A DNA stretch of 64,000 nucleotides from Prevotella sp. (GTDB taxonomy: Bacteria; Bacteroidota; Bacteroidia; Bacteroidales; Bacteroidaceae), in assembly GCA_021204905.1 (NCBI GenBank), contig JAJPYN010000010.1, positions 47,560 to 111,559 of the forward strand, read 5' to 3'. The notes under the pieces are model-generated. The model was not told the origin of the DNA, ran no database searches, and was given only the letters and a program-made list of their open reading frames with translations. The translations under genes and the position numbers were made by a program. This document shows positions 6,749-16,028 of the stretch, piece after piece (positions within the stretch are counted from its first letter, which is position 1; every line of letters begins with the position of its first letter).

Positions 6749-7351
6749 ATGGATTGCATTAAGAAAATCAAAACGGCGCTGATTTCGGTTTACCACAAGG
6801 ACGGTCTCGAGGGTCTGCTGGCCAAGCTCGCGGGCGAAGGCGTGGAGCTGCTTTCAACGGGCGGCACGCAGAAATTCATCGAGTCGCTCGGCTACAAATG
6901 CAAGGCTGTGGAGAGCGTTACGGGCTATCCGTCGATCCTCGGCGGGCGCGTGAAAACGCTGCACCCCAAGATCTTCGGCGGCATCCTCGCACGGCGCGAC
7001 AACGACGGCGACAAGGAGCAAATGAAGCAGTACGAAATCAGCGGCATCGACCTCGTCATTGTCGACCTTTATCCCTTCGAAGCCACCGTGGCCAGCGGCG
7101 CTTCCGAAGAGGACATCATCGAGAAAATCGACATCGGCGGCATCTCGCTCATCCGCGCCGCAGCGAAGAATTTCCGCGACGTGGCCATCGTGGCGTGCAA
7201 GGACGACTATGCCTTTCTGCAAAGCATTCTCGACGAGCAGGGAGCGGGGACAACTATGGCGCAGCGGCGCGAGCTGGCCACACGCGCGTTCGGCGTTTCG
7301 AGCCGTTACGACACGGCCATCCGCAGCTGGTTCGCTTCGGCAAAAGGTTAA
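6749..7351 (+). CDS. purH: IMP cyclohydrolase (N-terminal half of PurH only)
   Basis: A 200-residue protein corresponding to the MGS-like IMP cyclohydrolase domain of PurH, which closes FAICAR to IMP in the last step of purine synthesis. Hallmarks are LLSTGGT (34-40), GGRVKTLHPKIFGG (65-78), VDLYPFEATVASG and the DIGGISLIRAAAKN segment. Standard bifunctional PurH has about 500-520 residues with a C-terminal AICAR transformylase. Here a stop follows directly after the cyclohydrolase domain and mreB starts 54 bases later, so the transformylase must be encoded elsewhere or replaced. There is no sign of decayed transformylase sequence in the gap. It heads the mre/rod operon. Confidence 0.9.
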   Translation: MDCIKKIKTALISVYHKDGLEGLLAKLAGEGVELLSTGGTQKFIESLGYKCKAVESVTGYPSILGGRVKTLHPKIFGGILARRDNDGDKEQMKQYEISGIDLVIVDLYPFEATVASGASEEDIIEKIDIGGISLIRAAAKNFRDVAIVACKDDYAFLQSILDEQGAGTTMAQRRELATRAFGVSSRYDTAIRSWFASAKG

Positions 7352-7404
7352 GCCGTTTTAACGTTTCAACGAATATTTATTTAAAAAAATAACGAGTTTC
7401 CAAA

Positions 7405-8427
7405 ATGGGATTTTTTTCATTCACAAAGGAGATTGCGATGGATCTCGGCACGGCCAACACGATCATCATCAGCAACGACAAAATCATAGTTGACGAACCG
7501 TCGGTTGTCGCCCTCGACCGCCGCACAGGCAAGATGATTGCCGTGGGTACGAAGGCGAAAATGATGTACGAGAAGACGCACGACGACATTCGCACCGTGC
7601 GGCCGTTGCGCGACGGCGTGATTGCCGATTTCACCGCGTGCGAGCAGATGATGCGCGGGCTTATCAAGATGGCGCACCCGGGGCGGAGCCTCTTCACGCC
7701 GTCGCTCAGGATGGTCATCGGCGTGCCCTCGGGCAGCACCGAGGTGGAGCTGCGTGCCGTGCGCGATTCGGCGGAGCATGCTGACGGCCGCGATGTCTAC
7801 CTCATCTTCGAACCGATGGCTTCGGCAATAGGCATTGGCGTCGACGTTGAAGCGCCGGAAGGAAATATGATTGTCGACATCGGCGGCGGCTCCACGGAAA
7901 TCGCGGTGATCTCGCTCGGCGGCATCGTGAACAATAACTCCATCCGCGTGGCGGGCGACGAGCTCACGGCCGACATCCAGGAATACATGTCGCGGCAGCA
8001 CAACGTGAAGGTGTCGGAGCGTATGGCCGAGCGAATTAAGATTAATGTGGGTTCGGCGCTCACCGACCTCGGCAACGAAGCGCCGGAGAACTTCATTGTG
8101 CACGGGCCGAACCGCATCACCGCGCTGCCTATGGAGGTGCCTGTTTGCTACCAAGAGATAGCGCATTGCATCGACAAGACCATCGCCAAAATCGAGAGCG
8201 CCATCCTGTCGGCATTGGAGAACACGCCGCCGGAGCTCTACGCCGACATCGTGAAAAACGGCATCTATCTCAGCGGCGGCGGGGCGTTGCTGCGCGGCTT
8301 GGGCAAACGGTTGAGCGAGAAAATCAACATCGAGTTCCACATCTCCGACGACCCGTTGCACAGCGTGGCGAAAGGTGCGGGCGTGGCGCTGAAAAACATC
8401 GACAGGTTCTCGTTCCTGATGCGCTGA
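7405..8427 (+). CDS. mreB: rod shape-determining protein MreB
   Basis: A 340-residue actin homologue that polymerises under the inner membrane and guides lateral-wall synthesis. Nucleotide-binding motifs are present: MDLGTANT near residue 12 (phosphate 1), MVIGVPSGSTEVE, DIGGGSTEIAVISLGG (phosphate 2) and YLSGGGALLRGL near the C-terminus (adenosine). Length is normal. It is followed by mreC after 72 bases in the standard purH-mreBCD-mrdA-rodA order of Bacteroidales. Confidence 0.97.
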   Translation: MGFFSFTKEIAMDLGTANTIIISNDKIIVDEPSVVALDRRTGKMIAVGTKAKMMYEKTHDDIRTVRPLRDGVIADFTACEQMMRGLIKMAHPGRSLFTPSLRMVIGVPSGSTEVELRAVRDSAEHADGRDVYLIFEPMASAIGIGVDVEAPEGNMIVDIGGGSTEIAVISLGGIVNNNSIRVAGDELTADIQEYMSRQHNVKVSERMAERIKINVGSALTDLGNEAPENFIVHGPNRITALPMEVPVCYQEIAHCIDKTIAKIESAILSALENTPPELYADIVKNGIYLSGGGALLRGLGKRLSEKINIEFHISDDPLHSVAKGAGVALKNIDRFSFLMR

Positions 8428-8499
8428 CCTTTCGGCCGGCAACAGACGGGCGAGCGTTGCGTTTGCGGCTGTTAACTTCCTGATTTTCAATTTATTACA

Positions 8500-9357
8500 A
8501 TGCAGCACCTCTTTGATTTTCTCGCAACGAAATATCATTGGTTGCTGTTCTTGTTGCTCGAAATCGCGGGCCTGGCCTTGCTGTTTCGCTACAACAGTTA
8601 TCAGGGCAGCGTGTGGCTGTCGTCGGCAAATGCGGTGAGCGGCGAGTGCTACGAGATGACCTCCGCCGTCGTTTCGTACTTCAATTTAAGGGAAATCAAC
8701 AGCCGGCTCACCGAGCGTAACAACCTGTTAGAGAAGGAGTTAAATGCCGCGCACGCGCAATTGGCCGCGCTCGAGACCGACAGTGCCGCGCTCACGGCGG
8801 AGGTGCCCGCGGGCTTTTATCACATCAATGCGCGCGTGGTGCAGAATTCGGTTCACAAAAAGGACAACCTGCTGACAATTAACAAGGGTTATGCCGACGG
8901 CGTGAGGCGCAATATGGGCGTGGTTTCCGGCACGGGTGTGGTCGGCATCGTCTACCTTGTCAGCGCGCATTATTCGGTGGTGATCCCCGTTTTAAACTCG
9001 CATTCGAACATCAGTTGCGCCATTCGCGGCAGCCGCTATTTCGGTTACCTCAGTTGGGCCGGCGGCGACTCGCGTTACGCCTACATGGAGAACGTGCCGC
9101 GCTACGCCCGCTACCGCAAAGGAGCCATCATCGAGACCAGCGGGTTCTCCTCGGTTTTTCCGCAGGGCATCACCGTCGGCAAGGTGCTCGCCACGTTCAA
9201 TTCGGCGGACGGCCTGTCGTACAGGATTAAGGTGGAGCTCGCCACAAATTTCGGCAACCTTTACGACGTCTGCGTCATCGACAACAGCAAGCTGCAAGAG
9301 CAACTCGACATCCTTCGCGCCGCAGAGGATTCGCTGACCAGCCGCAAGAATATTTAG
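8500..9357 (+). CDS. mreC: rod shape-determining protein MreC
   Basis: A 285-residue bitopic protein. One transmembrane helix lies at about residues 14-31 (HWLLFLLLEIAGLALLF), a short coiled coil follows at about 62-95 and the periplasmic beta-barrel domain covers the rest (INARVVQNSVHKKDNLLTIN, then GVVSGTGVVGIV). MreC connects the MreB filament to the PBP2/RodA synthase. mreD begins 6 bases after its stop. Confidence 0.95.
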   Translation: MQHLFDFLATKYHWLLFLLLEIAGLALLFRYNSYQGSVWLSSANAVSGECYEMTSAVVSYFNLREINSRLTERNNLLEKELNAAHAQLAALETDSAALTAEVPAGFYHINARVVQNSVHKKDNLLTINKGYADGVRRNMGVVSGTGVVGIVYLVSAHYSVVIPVLNSHSNISCAIRGSRYFGYLSWAGGDSRYAYMENVPRYARYRKGAIIETSGFSSVFPQGITVGKVLATFNSADGLSYRIKVELATNFGNLYDVCVIDNSKLQEQLDILRAAEDSLTSRKNI

Positions 9358-9363
9358 CCGCAG

Positions 9364-9864
9364 ATGAAAGCAATAGTCGTTAAAGCCATCGTCATCGCGC
9401 TGCTGCTTACGGCGTTGCAGGTGATTGTGCTCAACCGCATCCATCTCTTCGGCGTCGCCACGCCGCTCGTGCTGGTCTACGCCCTGATCATCCTGCCGCT
9501 GAACACCCCGCGCTGGTTGTCGCTGCTGATAGGTTTCGTCCTCGGGCTGGTAAGCGATATTTTCACGAACACGCCCGGCGTGGCGACAATGACGCTGACG
9601 TTCATCGCGTTCGTCCAACCGGTACTGCTCAGGCTGGTGTTGCCGCGCGACGCCGCCGAGAACTTCATCCCGTCGCTTGCCGGTTTGGGCCTGTCGAAGT
9701 TCCTTGTTTTCAGCCTCACATTGACCTTTCTGCATTGCGCGCTGACGTTCATTTTGGAGAGCTTCGGTTTCGCGAACCCCTTGCACCTGTTGTTTTGCGT
9801 GATTGGCAGCACGCTTCTCACCGCACTGTTTATTTTCACTTTCGAAAGCATCCGCCGGGAATAG
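9364..9864 (+). CDS. mreD: rod shape-determining protein MreD
   Basis: A 166-residue inner-membrane protein with about five hydrophobic helices, placed between mreC and mrdA as in all mre operons. Its sequence is only weakly conserved, as is usual for the family, so position and topology carry the assignment. The charged GVATPLVLVYALIILPLNTPRW region near residues 25-50 and the GLVSDIFTNTPGV stretch (58-70) fit MreD. The mrdA start codon follows its stop without a gap. Confidence 0.9.
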   Translation: MKAIVVKAIVIALLLTALQVIVLNRIHLFGVATPLVLVYALIILPLNTPRWLSLLIGFVLGLVSDIFTNTPGVATMTLTFIAFVQPVLLRLVLPRDAAENFIPSLAGLGLSKFLVFSLTLTFLHCALTFILESFGFANPLHLLFCVIGSTLLTALFIFTFESIRRE

Positions 9865-11721
9865 ATGAATGAGCGCGAACCAAACAATCGCCGGTATGTC
9901 ATCGGCGGCGTGGCGATTTTCATTGTCGCGGTGTACATCGTCCGCCTGTTCACCCTGCAACTGCTGAGCGACGACTACAAGAAAAACGCCGACTCGAACG
10001 CGCTGCTCAAACAGATTGACTATCCCTCGCGCGGGCTCATCTACGACCGGCACGGCGAACTGCTCGTATTCAACCAACCGTCTTACAACATCATGGTGGT
10101 GATGAACGAGGAGGCGGGCAAGCTCGACACGACGGAGTTTTGCAACGCGCTCGGCATAACGAAGGATTTTTTCGATAAAAGGATGGCGGAGATTAAAGAC
10201 CCCGCGAAAAATCCCGGCTACTCGCGGTTTACCCAACAGATGTTCATGACGCAGCTGTCCGACGAGGAGTTTAGTGTCTTTCGCGAGAAGATGTTCCGCT
10301 TTCCGGGCTTCTACGTGCAGCGCCGCAGCATCCGGCAATACACCACCCCGAATGCCGCTCACGTGCTCGGCGACGTGGCGGAGGTGTCTCCGAGCGACAT
10401 TGAAGAGGAGAGCGACTACTATCAACCCGGCGACTACATCGGCAAGTTGGGCGTGGAGAGGTCGTACGAGAAAGAGCTTCGCGGGCAAAAAGGCGTGCAA
10501 ATCCTCTTGCGCGACGCACACGGCGTGATACAAGGACACTACAAAGACGGAGAGTTCGACAGCAAACCGGTGGCGGGGAAAGACCTTACTCTCGGCTTGG
10601 ATGCCAAGTTGCAGGCGCTCGGCGAACGGCTGTTGGAAGGCAAGATCGGAAGTATCGTGGCGATTGAGCCGAGCACGGGAGAAGTGCTGTGTATGGTGTC
10701 GTCTCCCACCTACGACCCGCGTCTGATGACGGGGCGGCAGAGAGGCAAGAACCACGCCATCCTCCAACAAGACGTGTGGAAACCTCTGCTCAACCGAAGT
10801 ATTATGGGACAGTATCCTCCCGGCTCCACGTTCAAGACCAGTCAGGCACTAACATTCTACACCGAAGGCATCATCACCGCCGCCACGGCCTACCCTTGTT
10901 ACCACGGTTTCTCCTTCGGACATCTCCACGTCGGTTGCCACGGACACGCCTCGCCGCTGTCTCTCGTGCCGGCGCTGAGCACTTCCTGCAACGGCTACTT
11001 CTGCTGGGGACTTTACCACATGATGGCCAACCGTCAGAAATACCCCACCGTGCAAATTGCAATGAATACTTGGCGCGACTATATGGTCAGCATGGGCTTC
11101 GGCTACAAGCTGGGCATCGACCTGCCGGGAGAGAAGCGCGGACTGATCCCCAACGCGGAATTTTACAACAACGCATACGGCGAGTCGTGGTCGGGACTGA
11201 CGATTATATCCATCGCCATCGGGCAGGGCGAAGTCAATCTCACACCCTTGCAGATAGCCAATCTCTGTGCCACGATAGCCAACAGGGGATATTATTACAT
11301 CCCGCACGTGGTGAGCAAGATAGACGGAGAGAACGCCATCGACACGCTCTACACGCGGCGGCACTACACAAAAGCCTCACACGAGGCATACGAATATGTG
11401 GTGCAGGGTATGCGCTCGTCGGTACTGGGCGGCACGTGCCATGTGGCGAACAACCCAGATTATGCCGTATGCGGCAAGACGGGCACGGCGCAGAACCGCG
11501 GCAAGGACCACTCCGTATTCATGGGATTCGCGCCGATGGACGACCCGAAAATAGCGATTGCCGTCTATGTGGAGAACGGCGGCTGGGGCGCAACCTACGG
11601 CGTGCCGATTGGAGCACTGATGATGGAACAGTATATTAACGGAAAACTCTCGGAAGCATCGGAGGCGAAGGCTGCCGCGTTCCAAGCCAGAAGAATAGAA
11701 TATGGCTCCTCAAGCAGATAA
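9865..11721 (+). CDS. mrdA: penicillin-binding protein 2 (elongasome transpeptidase)
   Basis: A 618-residue class B PBP that cross-links peptidoglycan during elongation, partnered by RodA. It has one N-terminal transmembrane anchor (about 12-30), a dimerisation/pedestal region and a C-terminal transpeptidase domain. The active-site triad is visible: S321-x-x-K324 in GSTFK, S374-C-N376 and K538-T-G in CGKTGTAQN. The gene overlaps rodA by 20 bases, so the pair is translationally coupled. Confidence 0.97.
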   Translation: MNEREPNNRRYVIGGVAIFIVAVYIVRLFTLQLLSDDYKKNADSNALLKQIDYPSRGLIYDRHGELLVFNQPSYNIMVVMNEEAGKLDTTEFCNALGITKDFFDKRMAEIKDPAKNPGYSRFTQQMFMTQLSDEEFSVFREKMFRFPGFYVQRRSIRQYTTPNAAHVLGDVAEVSPSDIEEESDYYQPGDYIGKLGVERSYEKELRGQKGVQILLRDAHGVIQGHYKDGEFDSKPVAGKDLTLGLDAKLQALGERLLEGKIGSIVAIEPSTGEVLCMVSSPTYDPRLMTGRQRGKNHAILQQDVWKPLLNRSIMGQYPPGSTFKTSQALTFYTEGIITAATAYPCYHGFSFGHLHVGCHGHASPLSLVPALSTSCNGYFCWGLYHMMANRQKYPTVQIAMNTWRDYMVSMGFGYKLGIDLPGEKRGLIPNAEFYNNAYGESWSGLTIISIAIGQGEVNLTPLQIANLCATIANRGYYYIPHVVSKIDGENAIDTLYTRRHYTKASHEAYEYVVQGMRSSVLGGTCHVANNPDYAVCGKTGTAQNRGKDHSVFMGFAPMDDPKIAIAVYVENGGWGATYGVPIGALMMEQYINGKLSEASEAKAAAFQARRIEYGSSSR

Positions 11722-13171
11722 CAAAGGCGTGTGGCGGTCGCTGGACTGGTGGACGGTGATCCTCTACATCTTGCTGTTGGCAGGCGGATGGTTCAGCGTG
11801 TGCGGCGCCAGTTATACCTACGGCGACACCGATTTCTTCAGTCTCTCCACACGTTCGGGCATGCAGATAGTGTGGATAGTTTCCGCCATGGCGATTGCGT
11901 TCGTGGTGATGATGACCGACGCGCGCCACTTCGAGACCTTCTCCATGCTCATCTACGTCCTTTTCCTGTTGCTGCTGATCGGCACAATCTTCAATCCTCA
12001 CGAAATCAAAGGTTCGCGGTCGTGGCTCGTATTGGGACCGCTGCGCCTCCAACCGGCGGAGTTTGCCAAATTTGCGACGTCGTTGGCGCTGGCGAGAGTG
12101 ATGAGCACGCACGGCTTCAGCATGTCAAACATGCGGCATGCGATCACCTCGGCGGCAATCATTCTGCTACCGATGTTGGCAATAATCGGACAAAAAGAGA
12201 CAGGCTCGGCGCTGGTATATCTCGCGTTCTTCCTCGTTCTCTATCGCGAGGGTATGACGGGAAGCATACTGCTCACGGGCGTGGCGATGGTCGTCTACTT
12301 CGTTGTCGGAGTGAAATACGACAATGTGAACCTCTTCACCACTCCCGTGTCGGTGGGGCAATACGTGGTTTTCCTGCTGATACTTCTTTTCTCTTGCGGA
12401 CTGATTTTCATCTATTGCCGTAGTTGCAAGCACTTGAAATGGCTATTGCTCATCATCGTCGGCGTCTCGCTAATCGCCACCTTGTTCGCCCTCTACATCG
12501 TGCCGTTCGACGTTACGTGGGTGTTGCTCGGCGAGGCGGGCTGCCTTGCGCTCTATCTCTTATATCAGTGGCTGCGGACCCGTCTGCCGAGCTATCTGCT
12601 GGTGATGTGCTTCACGCTGGGCAGCCTCGCCTTTTTCTATTCCGTCGACTACACTATGGACAACATCCTTCAACCGCACCAGCGGCTGCGTATCAACGTT
12701 TTGCTCGGGATAGAAGAGGACTTGCGCGGCGCGGGGTATAACGTCCACCAGAGCGAGATTGCCATCGGCTCCGGCGGCTTGCAGGGCAAAGGTTTCCTCA
12801 ACGGCACGCAGACGAAACTCAAATACGTGCCGGAGCAGGACACCGACTTCATCTTCTGCACCGTCGGAGAGGAGGAGGGCTTCGTCGGCAGCGCGGCGGT
12901 GTTGCTGGTATTCCTATGTCTCATCCTGCGCCTTATTCATCTGGCGGAGCGGCAACCCTTCCCCTTCGGCCGCATCTACGGCTATTGCGTGGTGAGCATC
13001 TTCCTCTTTCACGTGTTCATAAACGTCGGGATGGTGCTCGGCCTGATGCCCGTCATCGGCATCCCCCTGCCGTTTTTCAGTTACGGCGGCTCGTCGCTGT
13101 GGGGCTTCACCATCCTGCTGTTCATCTTCCTCAGGATTGACGCCGATCGCAACCGCAGCCATTCGGGGTAA
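11702..13171 (+). CDS. rodA: peptidoglycan glycosyltransferase RodA (SEDS family)
   Basis: A 489-residue polytopic SEDS protein that polymerises lipid II for the elongating wall with PBP2. Family signatures are GSRSWLVLGPLRLQPAEFAK (about 101-120), the late AIGSGGLQGKGF and PEQDTDFIF segments (around 350-380) and the C-terminal GIPLPFFSYGGSSL block. It is longer than the roughly 370 residues of E. coli RodA because of an insertion in the middle, which is usual for Bacteroidota. The stop lies 9 bases from the convergent gldH stop. Confidence 0.96.
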   Translation: MAPQADNKGVWRSLDWWTVILYILLLAGGWFSVCGASYTYGDTDFFSLSTRSGMQIVWIVSAMAIAFVVMMTDARHFETFSMLIYVLFLLLLIGTIFNPHEIKGSRSWLVLGPLRLQPAEFAKFATSLALARVMSTHGFSMSNMRHAITSAAIILLPMLAIIGQKETGSALVYLAFFLVLYREGMTGSILLTGVAMVVYFVVGVKYDNVNLFTTPVSVGQYVVFLLILLFSCGLIFIYCRSCKHLKWLLLIIVGVSLIATLFALYIVPFDVTWVLLGEAGCLALYLLYQWLRTRLPSYLLVMCFTLGSLAFFYSVDYTMDNILQPHQRLRINVLLGIEEDLRGAGYNVHQSEIAIGSGGLQGKGFLNGTQTKLKYVPEQDTDFIFCTVGEEEGFVGSAAVLLVFLCLILRLIHLAERQPFPFGRIYGYCVVSIFLFHVFINVGMVLGLMPVIGIPLPFFSYGGSSLWGFTILLFIFLRIDADRNRSHSG

Positions 13172-13180
13172 ACAAAAATT

Positions 13181-13666
13181 TTAATGCTTTTCTAAACAAA
13201 CGCCGACATCGACCACACCGGGCAGGATGCCGCAGCGCATGTCGTGGCGGACGCTTATTTGCAGCGAGTCGCCGCGCGAGAAATGTTGTGTGGCCACCGG
13301 CGCGGCATATTGCAAGAGGCTGATGCCGTCGTCGACGATGGTGCCGCGGCTGCCGGAAAGGTCAATGGTTACTGGTGTGGAGCAATGGTCGAGCGAAGGA
13401 AAAACGGTCTCGTCGGCGATGAGGTTGAGGTTAAGGAAAGGGAAGGTCCGTTCGAGGCGCAAGAGCAGCGTGATGTCGTAATCGCCGTCGGCGGGGATGG
13501 TCGTTGCGAACTGTTGCGCCGCGCCGCGCTCCCATTGGCCGTCGTCGATGGCTTTATAGCGCAGGAACGCGGGTTGGCGGCTGCACGAACAAACAATTAT
13601 AATTGCAAGTAAGGCAACGGCGAAGGGTTTCCACACGCTATTGCCCGCCGTTGTTTGTTTGCGCAT
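13181..13666 (-). CDS. gldH: GldH-family gliding motility lipoprotein
   Basis: A lipoprotein of about 161 residues with a type II signal peptide (hydrophobic AVALLAIIIVCSC, lipidated Cys). The body shows the GldH pattern: IPADGDYDITLLLRLERTFPFLNLNL followed by an EKH-terminated beta-rich domain. In Flavobacterium GldH is needed for gliding, but homologues occur in non-gliding Bacteroidales with unknown role. The start is uncertain: ATG codons at 13723, 13684 and 13666 are all in frame, and the last gives the best signal peptide. The upstream ones lie in an 18-bp tandem repeat shared with the end of ricT, which this gene follows and overlaps. Confidence 0.85.
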   Translation of the reverse strand: MRKQTTAGNSVWKPFAVALLAIIIVCSCSRQPAFLRYKAIDDGQWERGAAQQFATTIPADGDYDITLLLRLERTFPFLNLNLIADETVFPSLDHCSTPVTIDLSGSRGTIVDDGISLLQYAAPVATQHFSRGDSLQISVRHDMRCGILPGVVDVGVCLEKH

Positions 13667-14828
13667 TAACGTTTGTTTGCGCATTAACGTTTGCTTGCGC
13701 GTTCGTCTTGCTTTGCGCGGCATTTTTGTTCTTGTTGCGGTTCTTGTTTTTGCGCTTCTTGGCTTTGTCGAAACGGCTTATATCGGTGCCGGCAAGCAGG
13801 TCCTTATGGTGCTCGCTGCCTTGTTTTTTCTCGTCGAAAAGCAGCGATTGCGGTTTGTCGCCGGCCTTGTTCATCGCGATAATCTCGAAGGCGCGCGCGG
13901 CGGTAACGGTCTCGGCGTTGGCCAGCATGTGCTTGTCGGTGGAGTAGGTAACGGTGCCGGCGAGGATGTCGGCTTTGTTGAAGAAATAATCGCCGTCGGC
14001 GGTCGCGAGCACGATGTTGCGGTCGGGCAATTTGCGGCCGGCCTCCATATAATTGTCCACCTCGTAGATGAGGCAGCATTTCAGCTTCGCGCACATGCCC
14101 GCGAGCTTCTGCGGGTTGAGCGAGATGTCTTGAAAGCGCGCCACGTTCGTGCTCACCGAACTGAAATTTTTCATCCACGTGGCGCAGCATAGCTCCCGTC
14201 CGCACGGGCCCGTACCGCCGATGCGCCCCGCCTCTTGCCGCGCACCGATCTGCTTCATCTCGACGCGTATGTGAAACGTTTCGGCAAGCACCTTAATCAA
14301 CTCGCGGAAATCCACGCGGCCGTCGGCGATGTAATAGAAAATGGCCTTGTTGCCGTCGCCCTGATATTCCACGTCGCCGATCTTCATGTCGAGGTGGAGC
14401 TCCTTGGCTATCTGCCGGCTGCGGATCATCGTCTCGTGCTCGCGCTTCTTCGCCTCGTGGTATTTCTCCATGTCGCTCTCGCGCGCCACGCGGTAGATGA
14501 TCTTCAGATCGTCGGTCGAACGCAGGTTAGCGCGCTTCATCTGCATCTCCGCCATGCGCCCCACGAGCGTAACGACGCCGATGTCATGGCCGGGACTGGC
14601 CTCCACCGCCACGATGTGCCCTTTCTTCAGCCTCAGCCGCGCCGCGTTGTGGTAATAGCCCTTGCGCGTGTTTTTAAACTGCACCTCCACGATGTCCGTC
14701 GCGGCTTGCGTGGCGATGTTGCCCGGCACGTCGGCGAAATAGTCGCTAACATTCATCTGCCGCTCGCCGCGCCCCGCACCTTGGTGGCACAACCCTCTGC
14801 CGGCGTCGTTGGCCAGCTTAAATTTCAT
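13638..14828 (-). CDS. PSP1/RicT (YaaT) family protein
   Basis: A protein of about 396 residues with the PSP1 C-terminal domain in its centre and conserved cysteines (GRELCC, CAKLKCC). In Bacillus the homologue RicT acts with RlbA/YmcA partners on RNase Y and sporulation; in Bacteroidota the role is not known. Hallmarks are VEVQFKNTRKGYYHN, VAVEASPGHDIGVVTLVG and GDGNKAIFYYIADGRVDFRELIK. The low-complexity tail is rich in Lys/Asn/Gln (NKNRNKNKNA, then NAQTNV repeats) and comes from the tandem repeat at 13653. ATG at 14828 is taken; an ATG at 14843 adds five residues. It lies between holB and gldH, the usual Bacteroidota order. Confidence 0.9.
   Translation of the reverse strand: MKFKLANDAGRGLCHQGAGRGERQMNVSDYFADVPGNIATQAATDIVEVQFKNTRKGYYHNAARLRLKKGHIVAVEASPGHDIGVVTLVGRMAEMQMKRANLRSTDDLKIIYRVARESDMEKYHEAKKREHETMIRSRQIAKELHLDMKIGDVEYQGDGNKAIFYYIADGRVDFRELIKVLAETFHIRVEMKQIGARQEAGRIGGTGPCGRELCCATWMKNFSSVSTNVARFQDISLNPQKLAGMCAKLKCCLIYEVDNYMEAGRKLPDRNIVLATADGDYFFNKADILAGTVTYSTDKHMLANAETVTAARAFEIIAMNKAGDKPQSLLFDEKKQGSEHHKDLLAGTDISRFDKAKKRKNKNRNKNKNAAQSKTNAQANVNAQTNVNAQTNNGGQ
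13653..13706. repeat. 18-bp tandem repeat coding in two overlapping genes
   Basis: Two perfect units of GTTTGTTTGCGCATTAAC (13653-13670, 13671-13688) and a third diverged unit (13689-13706). On the minus strand it encodes NAQTNV repeats at the end of ricT and, in a shifted frame, MRKQTL repeats at the start of gldH. Because 18 is a multiple of 3, both frames survive copy-number change. Confidence 0.9.
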
Positions 14829-14888
14829 ATCTTTGAAATCCACGTCCTTGCTTGCTGTTTAAAAAAATTCTGCTTGCCGCAAAGATAA

Positions 14889-16013
14889 TTAATTTCTCAC
14901 TAACATCGCGGTGGTTTGCAGCGCAAAGTCGAAAAATTGCATCTTCGGGTTGGCGTTCTGACCGATGGCAATTGAAGTGCGGTCGATCAGCGCGAGCAAC
15001 CTTTGCACATTGCGCTCGTTGATGAACCGTGCGAAATTGCGCGAGAAAGCGGCCTCCTCGCCGGTGAGGTAAACGATGTCGTTGTCGGCGAAATTGAAGG
15101 CGAAATTCTCGCGAACCTGCGCCGCGAAATAAGCCAACAGCCGCCGCTGCTTCTCGCGCCCGAGCTTCGCCACGCCGTCCGTCCACGCCTTCATAGCCTT
15201 CGGGTCGCGGCGGTAGGCAATGCGCATCATCGTAACGAATATCTCGAAAAACTCCTCCCTTTCGCCGCCGGCCTCAAGCGTCTCAATGGCGCGAAGCCAG
15301 TCGCCGCGGGCAATGCGCGCCGTTTGGTGTGCCGTGGCCTCGTCCATGCCGCGCCGCTCGATCAAAGCTTTTTCGAGAGCTTCGGGCAAAATGCGCTTCA
15401 CATCGATTCGCTGCACGCGGCTGCGGATGGTCTCGAGCAACAGTTGCGGAGCTTCGGTTACTAATAAAAAAACCGTCTGCGCGGGAGGCTCTTCGAGCAA
15501 TTTCAAAATCTTGTTGGCGAAGACGACATGCATGCGCTCGGGCAACCAGATGATGATTGTTTTAAACCCGCCCTGACTGGATTTAAGCGACAATTTGTGC
15601 GCAAGAACATCGCCCTCCGCCGCGAAAATCTGCGCCTGTTGATTGCCCGCGTTAATCCTGTCGAGCCATTCCTCGAAACTGAAATATGCCGTCTCCGTCA
15701 GCAGCGTCGTCCATTGCCGCAGGAAATCGTCGCTCGTGATCTTCTTGTCCGAGGGCGTCTTCGGCGGACGGACGACGGGGAAAACGAAGTGCAGATCGGG
15801 GTGTTGGAAAGTGTTAATCATCGCCTCGACATGGGCCGGCGTACCCTCCTCGCGCTGACCGAGCAAGTACGACGCGAACGCCAGTGCCAACGCCAAGATG
15901 CCGCTGCCTCCTTCGCCGCAGAACATCAGTGCGTGGGGCACGCGGTTTTCGGAAACCATTTGCATTAAACGGCTTTTCACATCGTCCTGACCAATCACCT
16001 CGCTGAATTTCAT
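14889..16013 (-). CDS. holB: DNA polymerase III delta-prime subunit
   Basis: A 374-residue clamp-loader subunit of the AAA+ type, part of the complex that loads the sliding clamp. It shows VIGQDDVKSRLMQMV at the N-terminus, a degenerate P-loop (GEGGSGILAL, lacking the usual Lys-Ser/Thr), SQGGFKTIIIWLPERM and the LLEEPPAQTVFLLVTEAPQLLLETIRSR block typical of delta-prime/gamma subunits. The lost P-loop lysine fits a non-ATP-binding delta-prime. It follows metF by 15 bases and precedes ricT. Confidence 0.9.
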   Translation of the reverse strand: MKFSEVIGQDDVKSRLMQMVSENRVPHALMFCGEGGSGILALALAFASYLLGQREEGTPAHVEAMINTFQHPDLHFVFPVVRPPKTPSDKKITSDDFLRQWTTLLTETAYFSFEEWLDRINAGNQQAQIFAAEGDVLAHKLSLKSSQGGFKTIIIWLPERMHVVFANKILKLLEEPPAQTVFLLVTEAPQLLLETIRSRVQRIDVKRILPEALEKALIERRGMDEATAHQTARIARGDWLRAIETLEAGGEREEFFEIFVTMMRIAYRRDPKAMKAWTDGVAKLGREKQRRLLAYFAAQVRENFAFNFADNDIVYLTGEEAAFSRNFARFINERNVQRLLALIDRTSIAIGQNANPKMQFFDFALQTTAMLVRN

Positions 16014-16028
16014 TTCTTTCTAATGCCT

